This document shows, piece by piece, positions 17,137 to 25,454 of a stretch of DNA of 39,148 bases (its first letter is position 1; each line of letters starts with the position of its first letter). The stretch spans positions 1 to 39,148 of the forward strand of contig UQPP01000019.1 in assembly GCA_900543025.1 (NCBI GenBank). Reading direction: 5' to 3'. The position numbers were made by a program, and so were the translations under genes. This stretch comes from an uncultured Collinsella sp. Lineage in GTDB: Bacteria > Actinomycetota > Coriobacteriia > Coriobacteriales > Coriobacteriaceae. Below the pieces are notes generated by a model, which worked only from the letters and a program-made list of their open reading frames with translations, did not search any database and was not told the DNA's origin.

Positions 17137-18564
17137 CTAGAGCGTTTGGAGTAAAGCGACGAGGAAGCGGATGCCCTGGAGGTAGGCGCGGCGGGTGATG
17201 CGCTCGTTGGTGCCGTGGACACCGCGATCGCACTCGTCGTCATCAACCACAAAGGCCGAGAAGCGAATGCACTCAGGGCAAATGTGCTGGTAGTTGGCAG
17301 CGTCGGTCGCGCCGATCACGGTCGAGGGGACGATGCTGACAGGAGCCCCGCCCGTCGCACTCGGTCCGTTTTCCTCCGTCCCCTTTGGATCACGGAAATA
17401 GCGGGCGGCGATGGCGCGAACGGCCTCGAGCCCCGGTCCACCGACACGCGGAGACGGCGAAGGCTCGGAGCTGCCGGGGCCCAGCTCCACTTCGACACAA
17501 CCGGCAAGGTCCGCCCCGGCAACCGCCTCACGGCAGCGCGCCACAACGTCGACCACGCTCGTACCCTCGAGCATGCGGAAGTTAATGTTGGCCCACATAT
17601 CCTGCGGCATTACGTTGGCGCCGGTGCTGCCACCCTCGATCTGCGTGGGCGCGCAGGTGGTCGTCACCAGCGGATAGAGCTTTTTGCTGGCGAGGCAATC
17701 GCGGACAATGGCATCCCCGTTGGCGGCAATTTCATCGGCCGTGTAGAGCCCCAACTCGACGAGTTGAGCGGCAAGCAAGTCGGTCACGCGCGTCGGCCAC
17801 TCGATATCGCAGATTGCGGTGATGGCACGGCTGAGCACCTCGAGCGATGTGCCGCCGTAGGGGTTGGACGAATGCCCGCCCTCACTCTTCGTCTTGAGTA
17901 TGATATCGGCGTAACCCTTCTCCGCGAGGTCGGCATGCATAAGCCAGCCCTCGCCCACGCCATACTCGGCAGCCGAAACAATACGGTAGTCACCCTCGTC
18001 GATCAGATATTCAAGTTCAACGCCACGCTCCTCGAGCACACGACCGATCGCCCCCGCGCCGTACTGCGTGGTTTCCTCGTCCTGGCCAAAGGCGAGCAGC
18101 AGGGTACGCTTGTGCTCCCAGCCGTGCGCGAGCGCATACTCAACCGCCTCGAGAATGCCTGCGACCTGGTCTTTCATATCGATGGCGCCGCGACCCCAAA
18201 TGTAGATGTCGTCCACATGTCCGCTAAAGGGGGCATGCGTCCAGTCAGCCTCGGTGCCGGGTACCACGGGAACCACGTCCATGTGGCCCATGAGCATAAT
18301 GGGCTTGAGGGCAGGGTCGGAACCGCCAAGCGTCACCAATAGCGAATGGTCGATAAGCTCGACCTTACCCGCCGTAAATACGTGCGGCCAAGCCTGCTGC
18401 ATATACGCGCGCAGATCGTCGAACGGCTGCCAGTCCACCGCCTCGGCATCCATACTCGAGATGGTCGGAAACGACAGCACGCGACCCAAGCGCTCGCACG
18501 CGCCAGCCTCGTCTATATCGGCAAAATCATCCTCATGCGCAAAGAAGCGCCAAACCTCGGCCAT
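17137..18564 (-). CDS. M20 family metallopeptidase (carboxypeptidase-like)
   Basis: 475 residues; a di-zinc aminoacyl- or carboxypeptidase acting on small peptides or N-acyl amino acids. Zinc ligands and catalytic residues are seen in LMGHMDVVPVVPG, WGRGAIDMKDQVAG, FGQDEETTQYGAG and DEGD, with the last His in YQHICPECIRFSAF. The dimerisation domain begins near HSSNPYGGTSLE. Between RYFRD and APVSIVPST it carries about 14 extra residues (392-406, DPKGTEENGPSATGG). The DNA encoding these matches an intergenic repeat at 33,324-33,356, suggesting a repeat captured in frame. The ATG at 18564 has AAAGGA upstream. Exact substrate unknown. Confidence 0.88.
   Translation of the reverse strand: MAEVWRFFAHEDDFADIDEAGACERLGRVLSFPTISSMDAEAVDWQPFDDLRAYMQQAWPHVFTAGKVELIDHSLLVTLGGSDPALKPIMLMGHMDVVPVVPGTEADWTHAPFSGHVDDIYIWGRGAIDMKDQVAGILEAVEYALAHGWEHKRTLLLAFGQDEETTQYGAGAIGRVLEERGVELEYLIDEGDYRIVSAAEYGVGEGWLMHADLAEKGYADIILKTKSEGGHSSNPYGGTSLEVLSRAITAICDIEWPTRVTDLLAAQLVELGLYTADEIAANGDAIVRDCLASKKLYPLVTTTCAPTQIEGGSTGANVMPQDMWANINFRMLEGTSVVDVVARCREAVAGADLAGCVEVELGPGSSEPSPSPRVGGPGLEAVRAIAARYFRDPKGTEENGPSATGGAPVSIVPSTVIGATDAANYQHICPECIRFSAFVVDDDECDRGVHGTNERITRRAYLQGIRFLVALLQTL
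17363..17393. repeat. GATCC-type repeat inside the M20 peptidase gene
   Basis: The + strand reads GGTCCG, then TTTTCCTCCGTCCCC, then TTTGGATCAC. The intergenic copy at 33324-33356 has the same 15-nt core and the same GGATCAC end. Here it is read in frame as an extra loop of the protein. Confidence 0.55.
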
Positions 18565-18588
18565 AACATCCTTTCGATTGTGATGACG

Positions 18589-18613
18589 AGGGCCGCCCCA
18601 CCGGAGCGGCCCT
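18589..18613 (-). terminator. Hairpin between the ABC-importer ATPase and M20 peptidase genes
   Basis: A perfect 8-bp stem AGGGCCGC/GCGGCCCT with a 9-nt loop in the 72-bp gap. There is no T tract on the minus strand, so it may attenuate rather than terminate. Confidence 0.4.
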
Positions 18614-18636
18614 GCCACATAAGCGTTTGCGGTCGT

Positions 18637-19422
18637 TTATTTGTCCTCGAGATAACGCGAGAGGAACTCGCGAGTGCGCTGGTGTTTGGGGTTGCCGAAG
18701 AGCTCGGCCGGCGCGGCGTCCTCGAGCACCACGCCCTTATCCATAAAGACCACGCGGTCGGACACGGTTCGAGCAAAGGCCATCTCGTGTGTGACGACGA
18801 CCATGGTCATGCCGTCGGCAGCGAGCTTGCGCATGACCTCGAGCACCTCGCCCACAATCTCGGGATCGAGTGCGGAGGTCGGCTCGTCGAACAGCATAAT
18901 CTGCGGATTCATGCACAGGGCGCGCGCGATGGCCACGCGCTGCTTTTGGCCACCGGACAGGCGACCCACGGCGGCGTGCGCGAACTTCTCGAGCCCCACG
19001 CTCGTCAGATGCTCCATCGCAATTTTTTCAGCCTCGGCCTTGCTCATCTTTTTGAGCGTGACGGGCGCGAGCGTGCAGTTGTCGAGCACATCCATGTTGT
19101 TAAACAGGTTAAAGCCCTGGAACACCATGCCGATGTCCTCACGCAGCTTGTTGATGTTACAGCGCTCGGCCGTAAGGTCCTGGCCGTGGAACCAGATGTG
19201 GCCCGCGTCCGGGGTCTCGAGCAGGTTGAGGCAGCGCAGGAAGGTCGACTTGCCCGAGCCCGAGGCGCCGATGATGGTGACGACCTCGCCGGGATTGACG
19301 GACAGGTCGATGCCCTTGAGCACCTCGAGCGAGCCGAAGCTCTTGCGCAGGCCCTCGACGCGGATAAGCGGCTCATTTGTCTGTGCGGCGGCCGCAACGC
19401 CGGTAGTGGCGGTATCTGCCAT
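18637..19422 (-). CDS. Amino-acid ABC transporter ATP-binding protein (GlnQ-like)
   Basis: Cytoplasmic ATPase of a polar amino-acid importer, 261 residues. Walker A GASGSGKST (52-60), Q loop VFQGFNLF, signature LSGGQ (155-159), and Walker B IMLFDE with Glu180 followed by PTSALDPE are all canonical. A 20-residue Ala/Thr-rich N-terminal extension precedes the usual start. The ATG at 19422 has GAGGAG 7 nt upstream and lies within the permease gene end region (stop at 19445, 22-bp gap). It forms an operon with the permease and binding protein upstream. Confidence 0.93.
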   Translation of the reverse strand: MADTATTGVAAAAQTNEPLIRVEGLRKSFGSLEVLKGIDLSVNPGEVVTIIGASGSGKSTFLRCLNLLETPDAGHIWFHGQDLTAERCNINKLREDIGMVFQGFNLFNNMDVLDNCTLAPVTLKKMSKAEAEKIAMEHLTSVGLEKFAHAAVGRLSGGQKQRVAIARALCMNPQIMLFDEPTSALDPEIVGEVLEVMRKLAADGMTMVVVTHEMAFARTVSDRVVFMDKGVVLEDAAPAELFGNPKHQRTREFLSRYLEDK

Positions 19423-19444
19423 GATGATTCTCCTCGTCTTGAGC

Positions 19445-20593
19445 CTAGTTGGAGCTGGGCAGCGTTGTCGGGGCCTCGGCGCCGAGCTTTTTGCCAAAGG
19501 CCTCGAGCAGGCGGCTCGCCACGAGCGTCAGGATCAGGTAGACCACGAGCGCCACGCAGTAGACCTCCATCTGGCGGTAGTACACGCCGGCGACCGTGGT
19601 AGTAGCGTACATAAGGTCGAACACGCCGATGACCGAAAGCACCGACGAATCCTTGATGTTGATGATGAGCTCGTTGGTGAGCGCCGGAATCGCGTTTTTA
19701 ATGCCCTGAGGGAACACGACTTTGCGCATGGCTTGCCACTGCGACAGGCCCAGCGAACGTGCTGCCTCGGCCTGGCCGGGATCGATGGACTCGATGCCGC
19801 CGCGCAGGACCTCCATCATGTAGGCAGTGGAGTTGAGCGAGATGGTGACGAGGCCAGCGGTAAAGGTGCTCCAGATTTGGTTGGCCTGGGCGGTCTCGAA
19901 GCCCATGCCGCGCAAAACGGTGAAGCCCGCGTAATAGATGAGCAGGCCCTGCACCATCATGGGCGTGCCGCGCACGATGGTGGAGTAGACGGTCGCAAAG
20001 CCGCGGCCGATACTCTTAAAGAAGCGCACCAGGTCGTTATCCACGCGGTCGAACGTCTGAATGCGTAGGAACACGAAGAGCAGCGCCAGGAAGAATGCGA
20101 TGACGGTGCCGAAGGTGGCAAGCGCGATGGTGATCTCGATGCCGCGGATGAAGAAGTCGCCGCTCTTGTAGGTCATGTAGACCAGGCTCGACAAAAAGTC
20201 GCTGGGGTTGGAGTCCGAGACAATGCTCACCTGCACCAGGTCGATAAACGACATGATGCAGCGGTCCACGAAAAAGATCGCTGCGATGGCGACCACAACA
20301 TAGCTACCCAGGCGCGCGCCGCGACGGAAGCGCTCGGAAGCAAACGGCGACTTTTCGCGATAGTCGTTCCAGTGCATGAGCTTGGTGACCAACGCCGCCG
20401 CCGACACGACGAGCCAGGCCCAAAGAATCGCCCAAAGGCAATCCTGGAAGATACCGGTGGGGGCCAAGAAACTCATCGGCGTGGGGTTGCGCTGGCTAAA
20501 CGCCAGGCCGAGCGCCGCGATAACGCTCGTGCCCAGGTATACATAACGGTGGTCGGCCTTGATAAAGGAGGCCAGGCGATTAATGGTTTTCAT
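19445..20593 (-). CDS. Amino-acid ABC transporter permease with extended N-terminus
   Basis: Inner-membrane permease of the HisM/GlnP type, 382 residues against the usual 220-250. The C-terminal half is the standard domain: IRGIEITIALATFGTVIAFF, RGTPMMVQGLLIYY and the EAA loop EAARSLGLSQWQAMRKVVFP that contacts the ATPase. The first 150 residues add about three hydrophobic segments (near 18-33, 50-70 and 95-115) not needed for the family fold. ATG at 20593, 9 bp after the binding-protein stop. Confidence 0.92.
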   Translation of the reverse strand: MKTINRLASFIKADHRYVYLGTSVIAALGLAFSQRNPTPMSFLAPTGIFQDCLWAILWAWLVVSAAALVTKLMHWNDYREKSPFASERFRRGARLGSYVVVAIAAIFFVDRCIMSFIDLVQVSIVSDSNPSDFLSSLVYMTYKSGDFFIRGIEITIALATFGTVIAFFLALLFVFLRIQTFDRVDNDLVRFFKSIGRGFATVYSTIVRGTPMMVQGLLIYYAGFTVLRGMGFETAQANQIWSTFTAGLVTISLNSTAYMMEVLRGGIESIDPGQAEAARSLGLSQWQAMRKVVFPQGIKNAIPALTNELIINIKDSSVLSVIGVFDLMYATTTVAGVYYRQMEVYCVALVVYLILTLVASRLLEAFGKKLGAEAPTTLPSSN

Positions 20594-20602
20594 GCTGCCT
20601 CC

Positions 20603-21529
20603 CTATGCCGGCTGACGGTCGAGGCACGCGTCCCACATTTGGTCGCGCTCCTCTTGGCTAATGCCCTTGAGTGTCTTGTCGATGAGCTTAAGCAGCTTGT
20701 CCGAGCCCTTGCGGCAACCGACATTTGCCGCGACCTCCTGCTTAAAGCCCTCGCCCTCGGCAAAATGGATCGGCACGATACCCGGGTTTTGGGCCATATA
20801 GCCCTTCTCGTTCTCGGTGTTGTAGGTCACGGCGTCGCAGGTGCCCTGCAGCAGGTTCGAGAACACCGTGGGGACCGAATCGACCGGGTTTTTGTGCACA
20901 ACGCCCGGAATCTCGTCGATAACGGTATCGAGCATGGTGTCCTTTTGGCCGAGTACCGTGGCACCGCTAAAGTCGCTAAGCTTGGTGGCGTTTTGGTAGG
21001 GAGAGCCCTCTTTTACGAACAGGCCAAAGTAGCCAATGAAGTACGGGTCGGAAAAGCCGACAGACTCCTCGCGCTCGGGCGTGGCGCTCATGCCGGCGAT
21101 GATGAGGTCGATCTGGCCGTTGTTGAGCGAATCGATAAGGCCCGAGAAGCTCTGCTTGACGGCAACGGGCTCGCCACCGAGGGCCTTGCAGACGATCTTG
21201 GCGATCTGCACGTCGTAGCCATCGGCATAGGCACCCTGCACGTTGTCGATGGGGATGGTGTACTCACTGGCTTCGGAAACCTGCCAGTTGTACGGGGCGT
21301 AGGCCGCCTCCATGCCAATGCGGATCTTGTCCTTGCCGATCACGGAATCGGACAGGTCGTCGCGACCGCCGCCCGTCGTGGGCTGAACCACTTTGAGCGT
21401 GGACGGACGCTGACAGCCGGCGAGCGCGCCGGCGACGACGGAAGCGCTCGCAGCGAGAGCGCTACCCAAAAAGATGCGACGGCTGCATACCGGCTGGCGC
21501 TGCGCATCGCACTGTTGGGGAGAATGCAT
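20603..21529 (-). CDS. Amino-acid ABC transporter substrate-binding lipoprotein
   Basis: 308-residue family 3 solute-binding protein. The signal region has a twin-arginine-like SRRIFLG (16-22) followed by a lipobox ending at Cys39 (AGALAGC), so export may be by the Tat route followed by lipidation. The mature part shows IRIGMEAAYAPYNW, the YDVQIAKIVCKALG segment, and DLIIAGMSATPEREESVGFSDPY, the hallmark of polar amino-acid binding proteins. Asp in DTMLDTVIDE lies in the second lobe. Ligand identity cannot be fixed; a glutamine/cystine-like amino acid is possible. The ATG at 21529 has GGAAGG upstream. Confidence 0.92.
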   Translation of the reverse strand: MHSPQQCDAQRQPVCSRRIFLGSALAASASVVAGALAGCQRPSTLKVVQPTTGGGRDDLSDSVIGKDKIRIGMEAAYAPYNWQVSEASEYTIPIDNVQGAYADGYDVQIAKIVCKALGGEPVAVKQSFSGLIDSLNNGQIDLIIAGMSATPEREESVGFSDPYFIGYFGLFVKEGSPYQNATKLSDFSGATVLGQKDTMLDTVIDEIPGVVHKNPVDSVPTVFSNLLQGTCDAVTYNTENEKGYMAQNPGIVPIHFAEGEGFKQEVAANVGCRKGSDKLLKLIDKTLKGISQEERDQMWDACLDRQPA

Positions 21530-21640
21530 AATCTGCCTTCCCTGTTGAATCGTATGCTGACGACTTAACAGGATATACGCCAGCGACCAGCAGCGCAGTA
21601 CAAGCTCGAAAAATTAATAGACACACGGTAGTCATTGGGA
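21530..21640. other. Leader of the amino-acid importer operon
   Basis: No gene. It contains TTGTAC and TATATC on the minus strand, but with about 20 bp between them, so a promoter is only suggested. The rest of the gap to 21809 is repeat copy D. Confidence 0.3.
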
Positions 21641-21805
21641 GCGTCGATGTTTTGGCAATGCCAGCGAGCGCCGCCCAGAGCAAACAAGTTGGCATGAAAA
21701 AGGCAAGGCATAGACCTTCTGGTCATGCCATGCCTTTTGAATGACAAATTGTCGCTCTGGGCGGCGCGCAGCGTCGACCGGCCCGCCGTTCGTCAGAACG
21801 GCGGA
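21641..21805 (-). repeat. Structured 3'-end repeat element, copy D
   Basis: It ends 5 nt from the stop codon of the epimerase-like gene (21810-21812). Outer stem 21669-21681 with 21754-21766 (13 bp), second helix TTGGCAT (21689-21695) with ATGACAA (21741-21747, one mismatch), inner hairpin 21700-21711 with 21725-21736 capped by GACC-TTCT-GGTC, and a separate hairpin CCGCCGTTC-GTCA-GAACGGCGG (21783-21804). Stem sequences differ from copies A/B and C while pairing is kept. CGATGTTTTGGC before the element is shared with copy B. Confidence 0.8.
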
Positions 21806-21809
21806 ACCT

Positions 21810-22703
21810 CTAGAGCAAGGTGACGCTAAAGCTACGTTTGTCGGTAGCGCCGGGAGCCAAGGTGATGGTGTTGACCTTGTGCTCAAAGACATCGTCCTCG
21901 GTGTCCATGGTGGTATGACCGGTCCAGGGCTCGAGCGCCACAAACGGAGCGTCGTTGGCGGCAGACCACACGCCAATGTACTTAAAGCCCTCAAAGTCGA
22001 TCTTGACGCCGTGGCCCGACTTGCGCCCGCGCAGCGTGAGCGTGGAGCCCGGGGTATCGGTGAACATGATGGCATCGTTATCGAAGCTGCGATGCGTGAT
22101 GGGCAGCACGTCCGAGTTATCGGGAGCCTTGTAGCTGCCCTCGAACGTCATAAGACCGTCGGGCGTGATGATGGGAGCCTCGTTGGTCCAAGCCTCGGTA
22201 AACGCCAACTCGTAATCCTCGAACGCCTCGTCCTCGGTACCGGGGGCGGGCACGTTAAATGCGGGGTGGCCGCCCACCGAGAACGGCAGGTCCACGTCGC
22301 CGGTGTTGGTGACGGCAAAGGTCTGCGTGAGGGTAGCGTCGCCGGTCAGGGCATAGGTCATGTTGAGCTTAAAGTGGAACGGGAACGCCTTGAGCGACTC
22401 GGGCGTATCGGTGATCTCGTACGTTACCGAGGAGCCGTCCTCCGAAACCTCGACCAGCTTGTGCTCGACAATGCGCGCGAGTCCGTGGCGCGGCATCTCG
22501 CAGGTGCCGGCCGCAGACGTTGCCGTGTTGTTGCGCAGCGAGCCCACAATGGGGAACAGGATGGGCGCGTGCTTGCCCCAAAAGGCGGGGTCGCCCTGCC
22601 ACAGATACTCGTTGCCGTTGAGGGCAAGGCTCGTGAGCTGGGCGCCCATGGAATCGATGGCCGCGGTGAGGCCGCCGCGCTTGATGGTAGTGACGGTAGA
22701 CAT
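21810..22703 (-). CDS. Aldose 1-epimerase family protein (LacX-like)
   Basis: 297 residues, galactose-mutarotase-like beta-sandwich, expected to act on anomers of a sugar or sugar phosphate in the cytoplasm. Recognisable parts are the N-terminal AAIDSMGAQLTSLALNGNEYLWQGDP, FPIVGSLRNN, PRHGLAR, VGGHPAFNVP with the catalytic-type His, and ALEPWTGHTTMD with the Glu. GGAGGAAG precedes the ATG at 22703. It stands alone, with no sugar catabolic genes beside it. The 3' end abuts repeat copy D. Confidence 0.88.
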   Translation of the reverse strand: MSTVTTIKRGGLTAAIDSMGAQLTSLALNGNEYLWQGDPAFWGKHAPILFPIVGSLRNNTATSAAGTCEMPRHGLARIVEHKLVEVSEDGSSVTYEITDTPESLKAFPFHFKLNMTYALTGDATLTQTFAVTNTGDVDLPFSVGGHPAFNVPAPGTEDEAFEDYELAFTEAWTNEAPIITPDGLMTFEGSYKAPDNSDVLPITHRSFDNDAIMFTDTPGSTLTLRGRKSGHGVKIDFEGFKYIGVWSAANDAPFVALEPWTGHTTMDTEDDVFEHKVNTITLAPGATDKRSFSVTLL

Positions 22704-22816
22704 GCTACTTCCTCCAAAAGTAAACAATAGTGTCGAGGGCTATTGTCCCACTCTTGGCGGCGGGACGGGACGGCAGGCGATTATTGAGTAGCCATAGCGG
22801 AATGAGCGGCGAGCGC

Positions 22817-23686
22817 CTACTGGGCATCCACGTAAAGGTCGAACCCGCCCTGCGGTGTGGTGTCGACCGTGTCAGGCGCCTGTGAGTTAAAGCTCACGGG
22901 GACCATGCGCTTTGAGGCGCGGAAGCGCGTGCCGTCGGTGGCGACGGGCGGTTCATCGACCGTGAGCTCGTAGTCGCCGGGCTTGAGCTCGATGCCGTCA
23001 CCAGCCGAATTGACGTATTGATACTCATCAATCGTCTGCCCTTTGAGCGTGCGCCCCACGATGTGAATGAGCATTTGGCTGTCGCCGCGCGCGGTGTCCC
23101 ACGTCGCGCCGTCCTTGACCTCGACCGACACATGTACCGAGCGCGTGCGGCCGAGCGATTGCTCGATAGACATCTCGACCTTGGCGGCGTCTTTTCGCTG
23201 TTGTTCAACATGGCTCCAGACGTTTCCAATTACCGAGCATGCGATAACGCCGGCCATGAAGGCGATAAGGATGGGGCCGAGCGGAGAGCGACGTCCTGCA
23301 TCTTCCTCGCGAGACAGATTGGGACGACGTGTGGGCGCGGGCGCCTGAGCACCCTGCGAGGGCACGTCGAGAATACTGAAGGATGCCGTGCTGCCGGGAT
23401 CGATGGTGTGGCGCGGCTGCGGGGTCTTTGCCGGCGAGATTGACATGTCGGCCGGCTCGCCGAGCGTGGCCGTAGCGTCAGCCTTGGCCTCGTCTGCCTC
23501 GGCCTGGGCCCAAGCTTGTTCGAAGGTCAGGGGCTCGACAGGGTCGGAGGCAGCGTCCGAGTCGACGGCGACGTCGTTGCCGGTCCCGTCCTCGTCGCTC
23601 GACACGTCACGCGGCGTGGGCTCGTCCCATTCCTCGTCCGGAGCCTCACCCTCGCTATACCACCATTCAAAGTTATCGATATCCAT
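22817..23686 (-). CDS. Single-pass membrane protein of unknown function
   Basis: 289 residues, family not recognised. An acidic, Asp/Glu/Ala/Pro-rich, probably disordered cytoplasmic part (1-130) is followed by one membrane helix (about 137-155, LGPILIAFMAGVIACSVIG). A compact outer part of about 130 residues includes SVHVSVEVKDGATWDTARGD and GDGIELKPGDYELTVDEPP, suggestive of beta-strands as in an Ig-like or carboxypeptidase-regulatory domain. ATG at 23684-23686; G-rich sequence upstream. It lies 66 bp before the convergent-strand gap ahead of the epimerase gene. Function not assigned. Confidence 0.75.
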   Translation of the reverse strand: MDIDNFEWWYSEGEAPDEEWDEPTPRDVSSDEDGTGNDVAVDSDAASDPVEPLTFEQAWAQAEADEAKADATATLGEPADMSISPAKTPQPRHTIDPGSTASFSILDVPSQGAQAPAPTRRPNLSREEDAGRRSPLGPILIAFMAGVIACSVIGNVWSHVEQQRKDAAKVEMSIEQSLGRTRSVHVSVEVKDGATWDTARGDSQMLIHIVGRTLKGQTIDEYQYVNSAGDGIELKPGDYELTVDEPPVATDGTRFRASKRMVPVSFNSQAPDTVDTTPQGGFDLYVDAQ

Positions 23687-23770
23687 ACGGGGCGCCCCTT
23701 AGGCCTCGCAAATAAACGCTTGCTAGCCTTATACCCCCAGACGGCACGGCGGCTCGCCGGCACAGATAGG

Positions 23771-23838
23771 AAAACCATCACAACATTCGACGCTTTTCCT
23801 CGTTTTCGAGATTTTCATCGAATGTTGTGACGGTTTGG
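23771..23838. repeat. 68-bp hairpin repeat, copy 1
   Basis: Nearly identical (65 of 68 positions) to 28693-28760, same orientation. The ends form a stem of about 18 bp (AAACC.TCACAACATTCG pairing with CGAATGTTGTGACGGTTT), and the centre holds CTCG-TTTT-CGAG. On the minus strand the stem is followed by TTTT, so it could terminate merR transcription. Confidence 0.85.
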
Positions 23839-23857
23839 GCGGCAGCCACGCCGCGAA

Positions 23858-23886
23858 TGTGACAAAGAGACTGTCCCTTTGTCACA
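23858..23886. repeat. TGTGACAAAG palindromic repeat containing the merR stop codon
   Basis: TGTGACAAAG (23858-23867) pairs with CTTTGTCACA (23877-23886). The TGA stop of the MerR gene (23882-23884) is part of the right arm. Related copies are at 28762-28789 (decayed) and 29804-29834. Confidence 0.85.
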
Positions 23887-24751
23887 TCTGGAGGGCGACG
23901 GGGATTTGGATGCAGCAGAAGTCCTCTTGGTGAGACTCGTCGTAGCTCGTGGTGTCCAGGTAGCAAAAATCGAAAGCATTGCCGATGGGCTGGAGCGCGT
24001 GCCTGTCCATGCAGGCCACGATGGCGCGGATACCCTCGGGCTCGTACGGCATGCCCCAGCGACTCATGCACAGGTACGTGCCCTCGGGCAGCACCTCGAC
24101 GCCAATCTCCGCCAGCTCGGCAGGATCGCTCGGCAGTATTTCCTCGGCACCACGCGGCAACACGGCAAAGGAACCGGCACCGGCGATGGGGTCGTCGGAA
24201 TGCAGCGCCTCGCGACGCAGCATGGCGCCCCAACCGCGCATGGGGCGTGTGCCCGTGAGCGCACGCATGCGCAGAATCGCCCGCATGAGCGTGGGGTGCA
24301 GCATCGAGCGGCCACGCTCGATATCGCTCGGGAACTCCTCAAAGACCACGTAGCGGCGCTCGAATTGCTTGAGCTCCGGTTTGCCCTCGCGCTCGCGCCA
24401 ATAGACCGCCTCGTCGTAAAAACTCAGCCGCTCCTGCACGCTCGCGCGCTCGGCTTTGAGCCCGGCAATCTGCTCGTCGAGCGCCTGCACCCGCGAGCGC
24501 AGGTGATCGGTCATCTCTCCAATGTCGAACGTCGAGGTCAGGCGATCGATCTCATCGAGTTCCAGTCCCAAGTCGCGCAGCATGCAGATCAGACGCATGA
24601 GCGGGATCTGCGTGGGCGAATAGAAACGGTAGCCTTTTTCGTTAACCACGGCGGGTTTAAACAGACCGATCTTGTCGTAGTAGATGAGCGTTTGGCGCGA
24701 AACGTTAAACAAGCTCGCCATCTCGCTAATCGCATACATACCCGTCTGCAT
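23882..24751 (-). CDS. MerR-family transcriptional regulator with GyrI-like effector domain
   Basis: 289 residues. An N-terminal winged helix (5-75) with YAISEMASLFNVSRQTLIYYDKIGLFKP is typical MerR. A dimerisation coiled coil follows (about 80-125), and then a long C-terminal domain resembling the BmrR/GyrI small-molecule-binding fold (SMLHPTLMRAILRM; GTYLCMSRWGMPYEPEGIRAI). The family usually binds aromatic or lipophilic ligands. It lies 91 bp after ubiX on the same strand, so it may control the decarboxylase genes. The ATG at 24751 has GGGAGG upstream; the later ATG at 24739 is possible. Its stop codon is supplied by a repeat. Confidence 0.88.
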   Translation of the reverse strand: MQTGMYAISEMASLFNVSRQTLIYYDKIGLFKPAVVNEKGYRFYSPTQIPLMRLICMLRDLGLELDEIDRLTSTFDIGEMTDHLRSRVQALDEQIAGLKAERASVQERLSFYDEAVYWREREGKPELKQFERRYVVFEEFPSDIERGRSMLHPTLMRAILRMRALTGTRPMRGWGAMLRREALHSDDPIAGAGSFAVLPRGAEEILPSDPAELAEIGVEVLPEGTYLCMSRWGMPYEPEGIRAIVACMDRHALQPIGNAFDFCYLDTTSYDESHQEDFCCIQIPVALQM

Positions 24752-24842
24752 AGGTCCTCCCGACACACCCTTTGACACGAAAAGCCCGCCGCCCACAGGG
24801 GCAGCGGGCTCAAACACTACTCGTATCCTACCCTAAAGATGC

Positions 24843-25421
24843 CTATGACCAGCGCTTATAGTTGGCGCACGACACGCCGACGGCCTCGAGTGCCTTGGCG
24901 GCGATGTGATGCACCGCCTCATCGAGCGTGGCGGGGCCGTTGTAAAACGTGAGCATGGGCGGCATGAGCATGACGCCCGGCACGCGCGCCAGGCGTGCCA
25001 TGTTGTCGACATGGATCGCACTGAAGGGCGTCTCGCGCACCATAAGCACCAGGCGGCGCTGCTCTTTCATCTGCACATCGGCCGCACGCAGCAACAGGTT
25101 TTCGCTGTAGCCGCTCGCGATGCCGGCGAGCGTCTTCATGGAGCAGGGAGCCACGATCATGCCGTCGACCGGATAGGTGCCGCTTGCGATGGCAGCGCCA
25201 ATGTTCTTGTTGTCGTAGACCACATCGGCATAGCACGCAAACTCGTCGAGCGTCATGCCGAGCTCCTGCTCGATGGTGATCTCTCCCCCGCGCGTGACGA
25301 CAAGCGCCGACTCAGCGCCGGCCTGGCGCAGGCATTTGAGGCATTCAAGGCCCAGTGCCGCACCGCTGGCGCCAGACACGCCAACGACAATGCGACGGGG
25401 ACGAACAGAAGACTCAGGCAT
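24843..25421 (-). CDS. ubiX: Flavin prenyltransferase UbiX (LpdB-like)
   Basis: 192 residues. Makes prenylated FMN from FMN and a dimethylallyl phosphate; prFMN is the cofactor of UbiD decarboxylases. Family motifs are all present: VVGVSGASGAALGLECL (12-28), PVDGMIVAPCSMKTLAGIASGYSENLL, RAADVQMKEQRRLVLMVRETPFSAIH and MPPMLTFYNGP. AAGGAG stands before the ATG. It follows the UbiD gene by 33 bp, so both should be co-expressed. Coriobacteriia are not expected to make ubiquinone, so the role is in aromatic acid decarboxylation rather than quinone synthesis. Confidence 0.96.
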   Translation of the reverse strand: MPESSVRPRRIVVGVSGASGAALGLECLKCLRQAGAESALVVTRGGEITIEQELGMTLDEFACYADVVYDNKNIGAAIASGTYPVDGMIVAPCSMKTLAGIASGYSENLLLRAADVQMKEQRRLVLMVRETPFSAIHVDNMARLARVPGVMLMPPMLTFYNGPATLDEAVHHIAAKALEAVGVSCANYKRWS

Positions 25422-25454
25422 GACAACTCCTTAACTACTTGGTAGGGCTACTTA

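Noticed and set aside
15821..17233. Longer prfA frame starting at 17233
   Set aside because: The extra 115 residues are Pro/Arg/His-rich with no RF1 similarity and overlap the peptidase gene; the ATG at 16888 has AAAGGAG.
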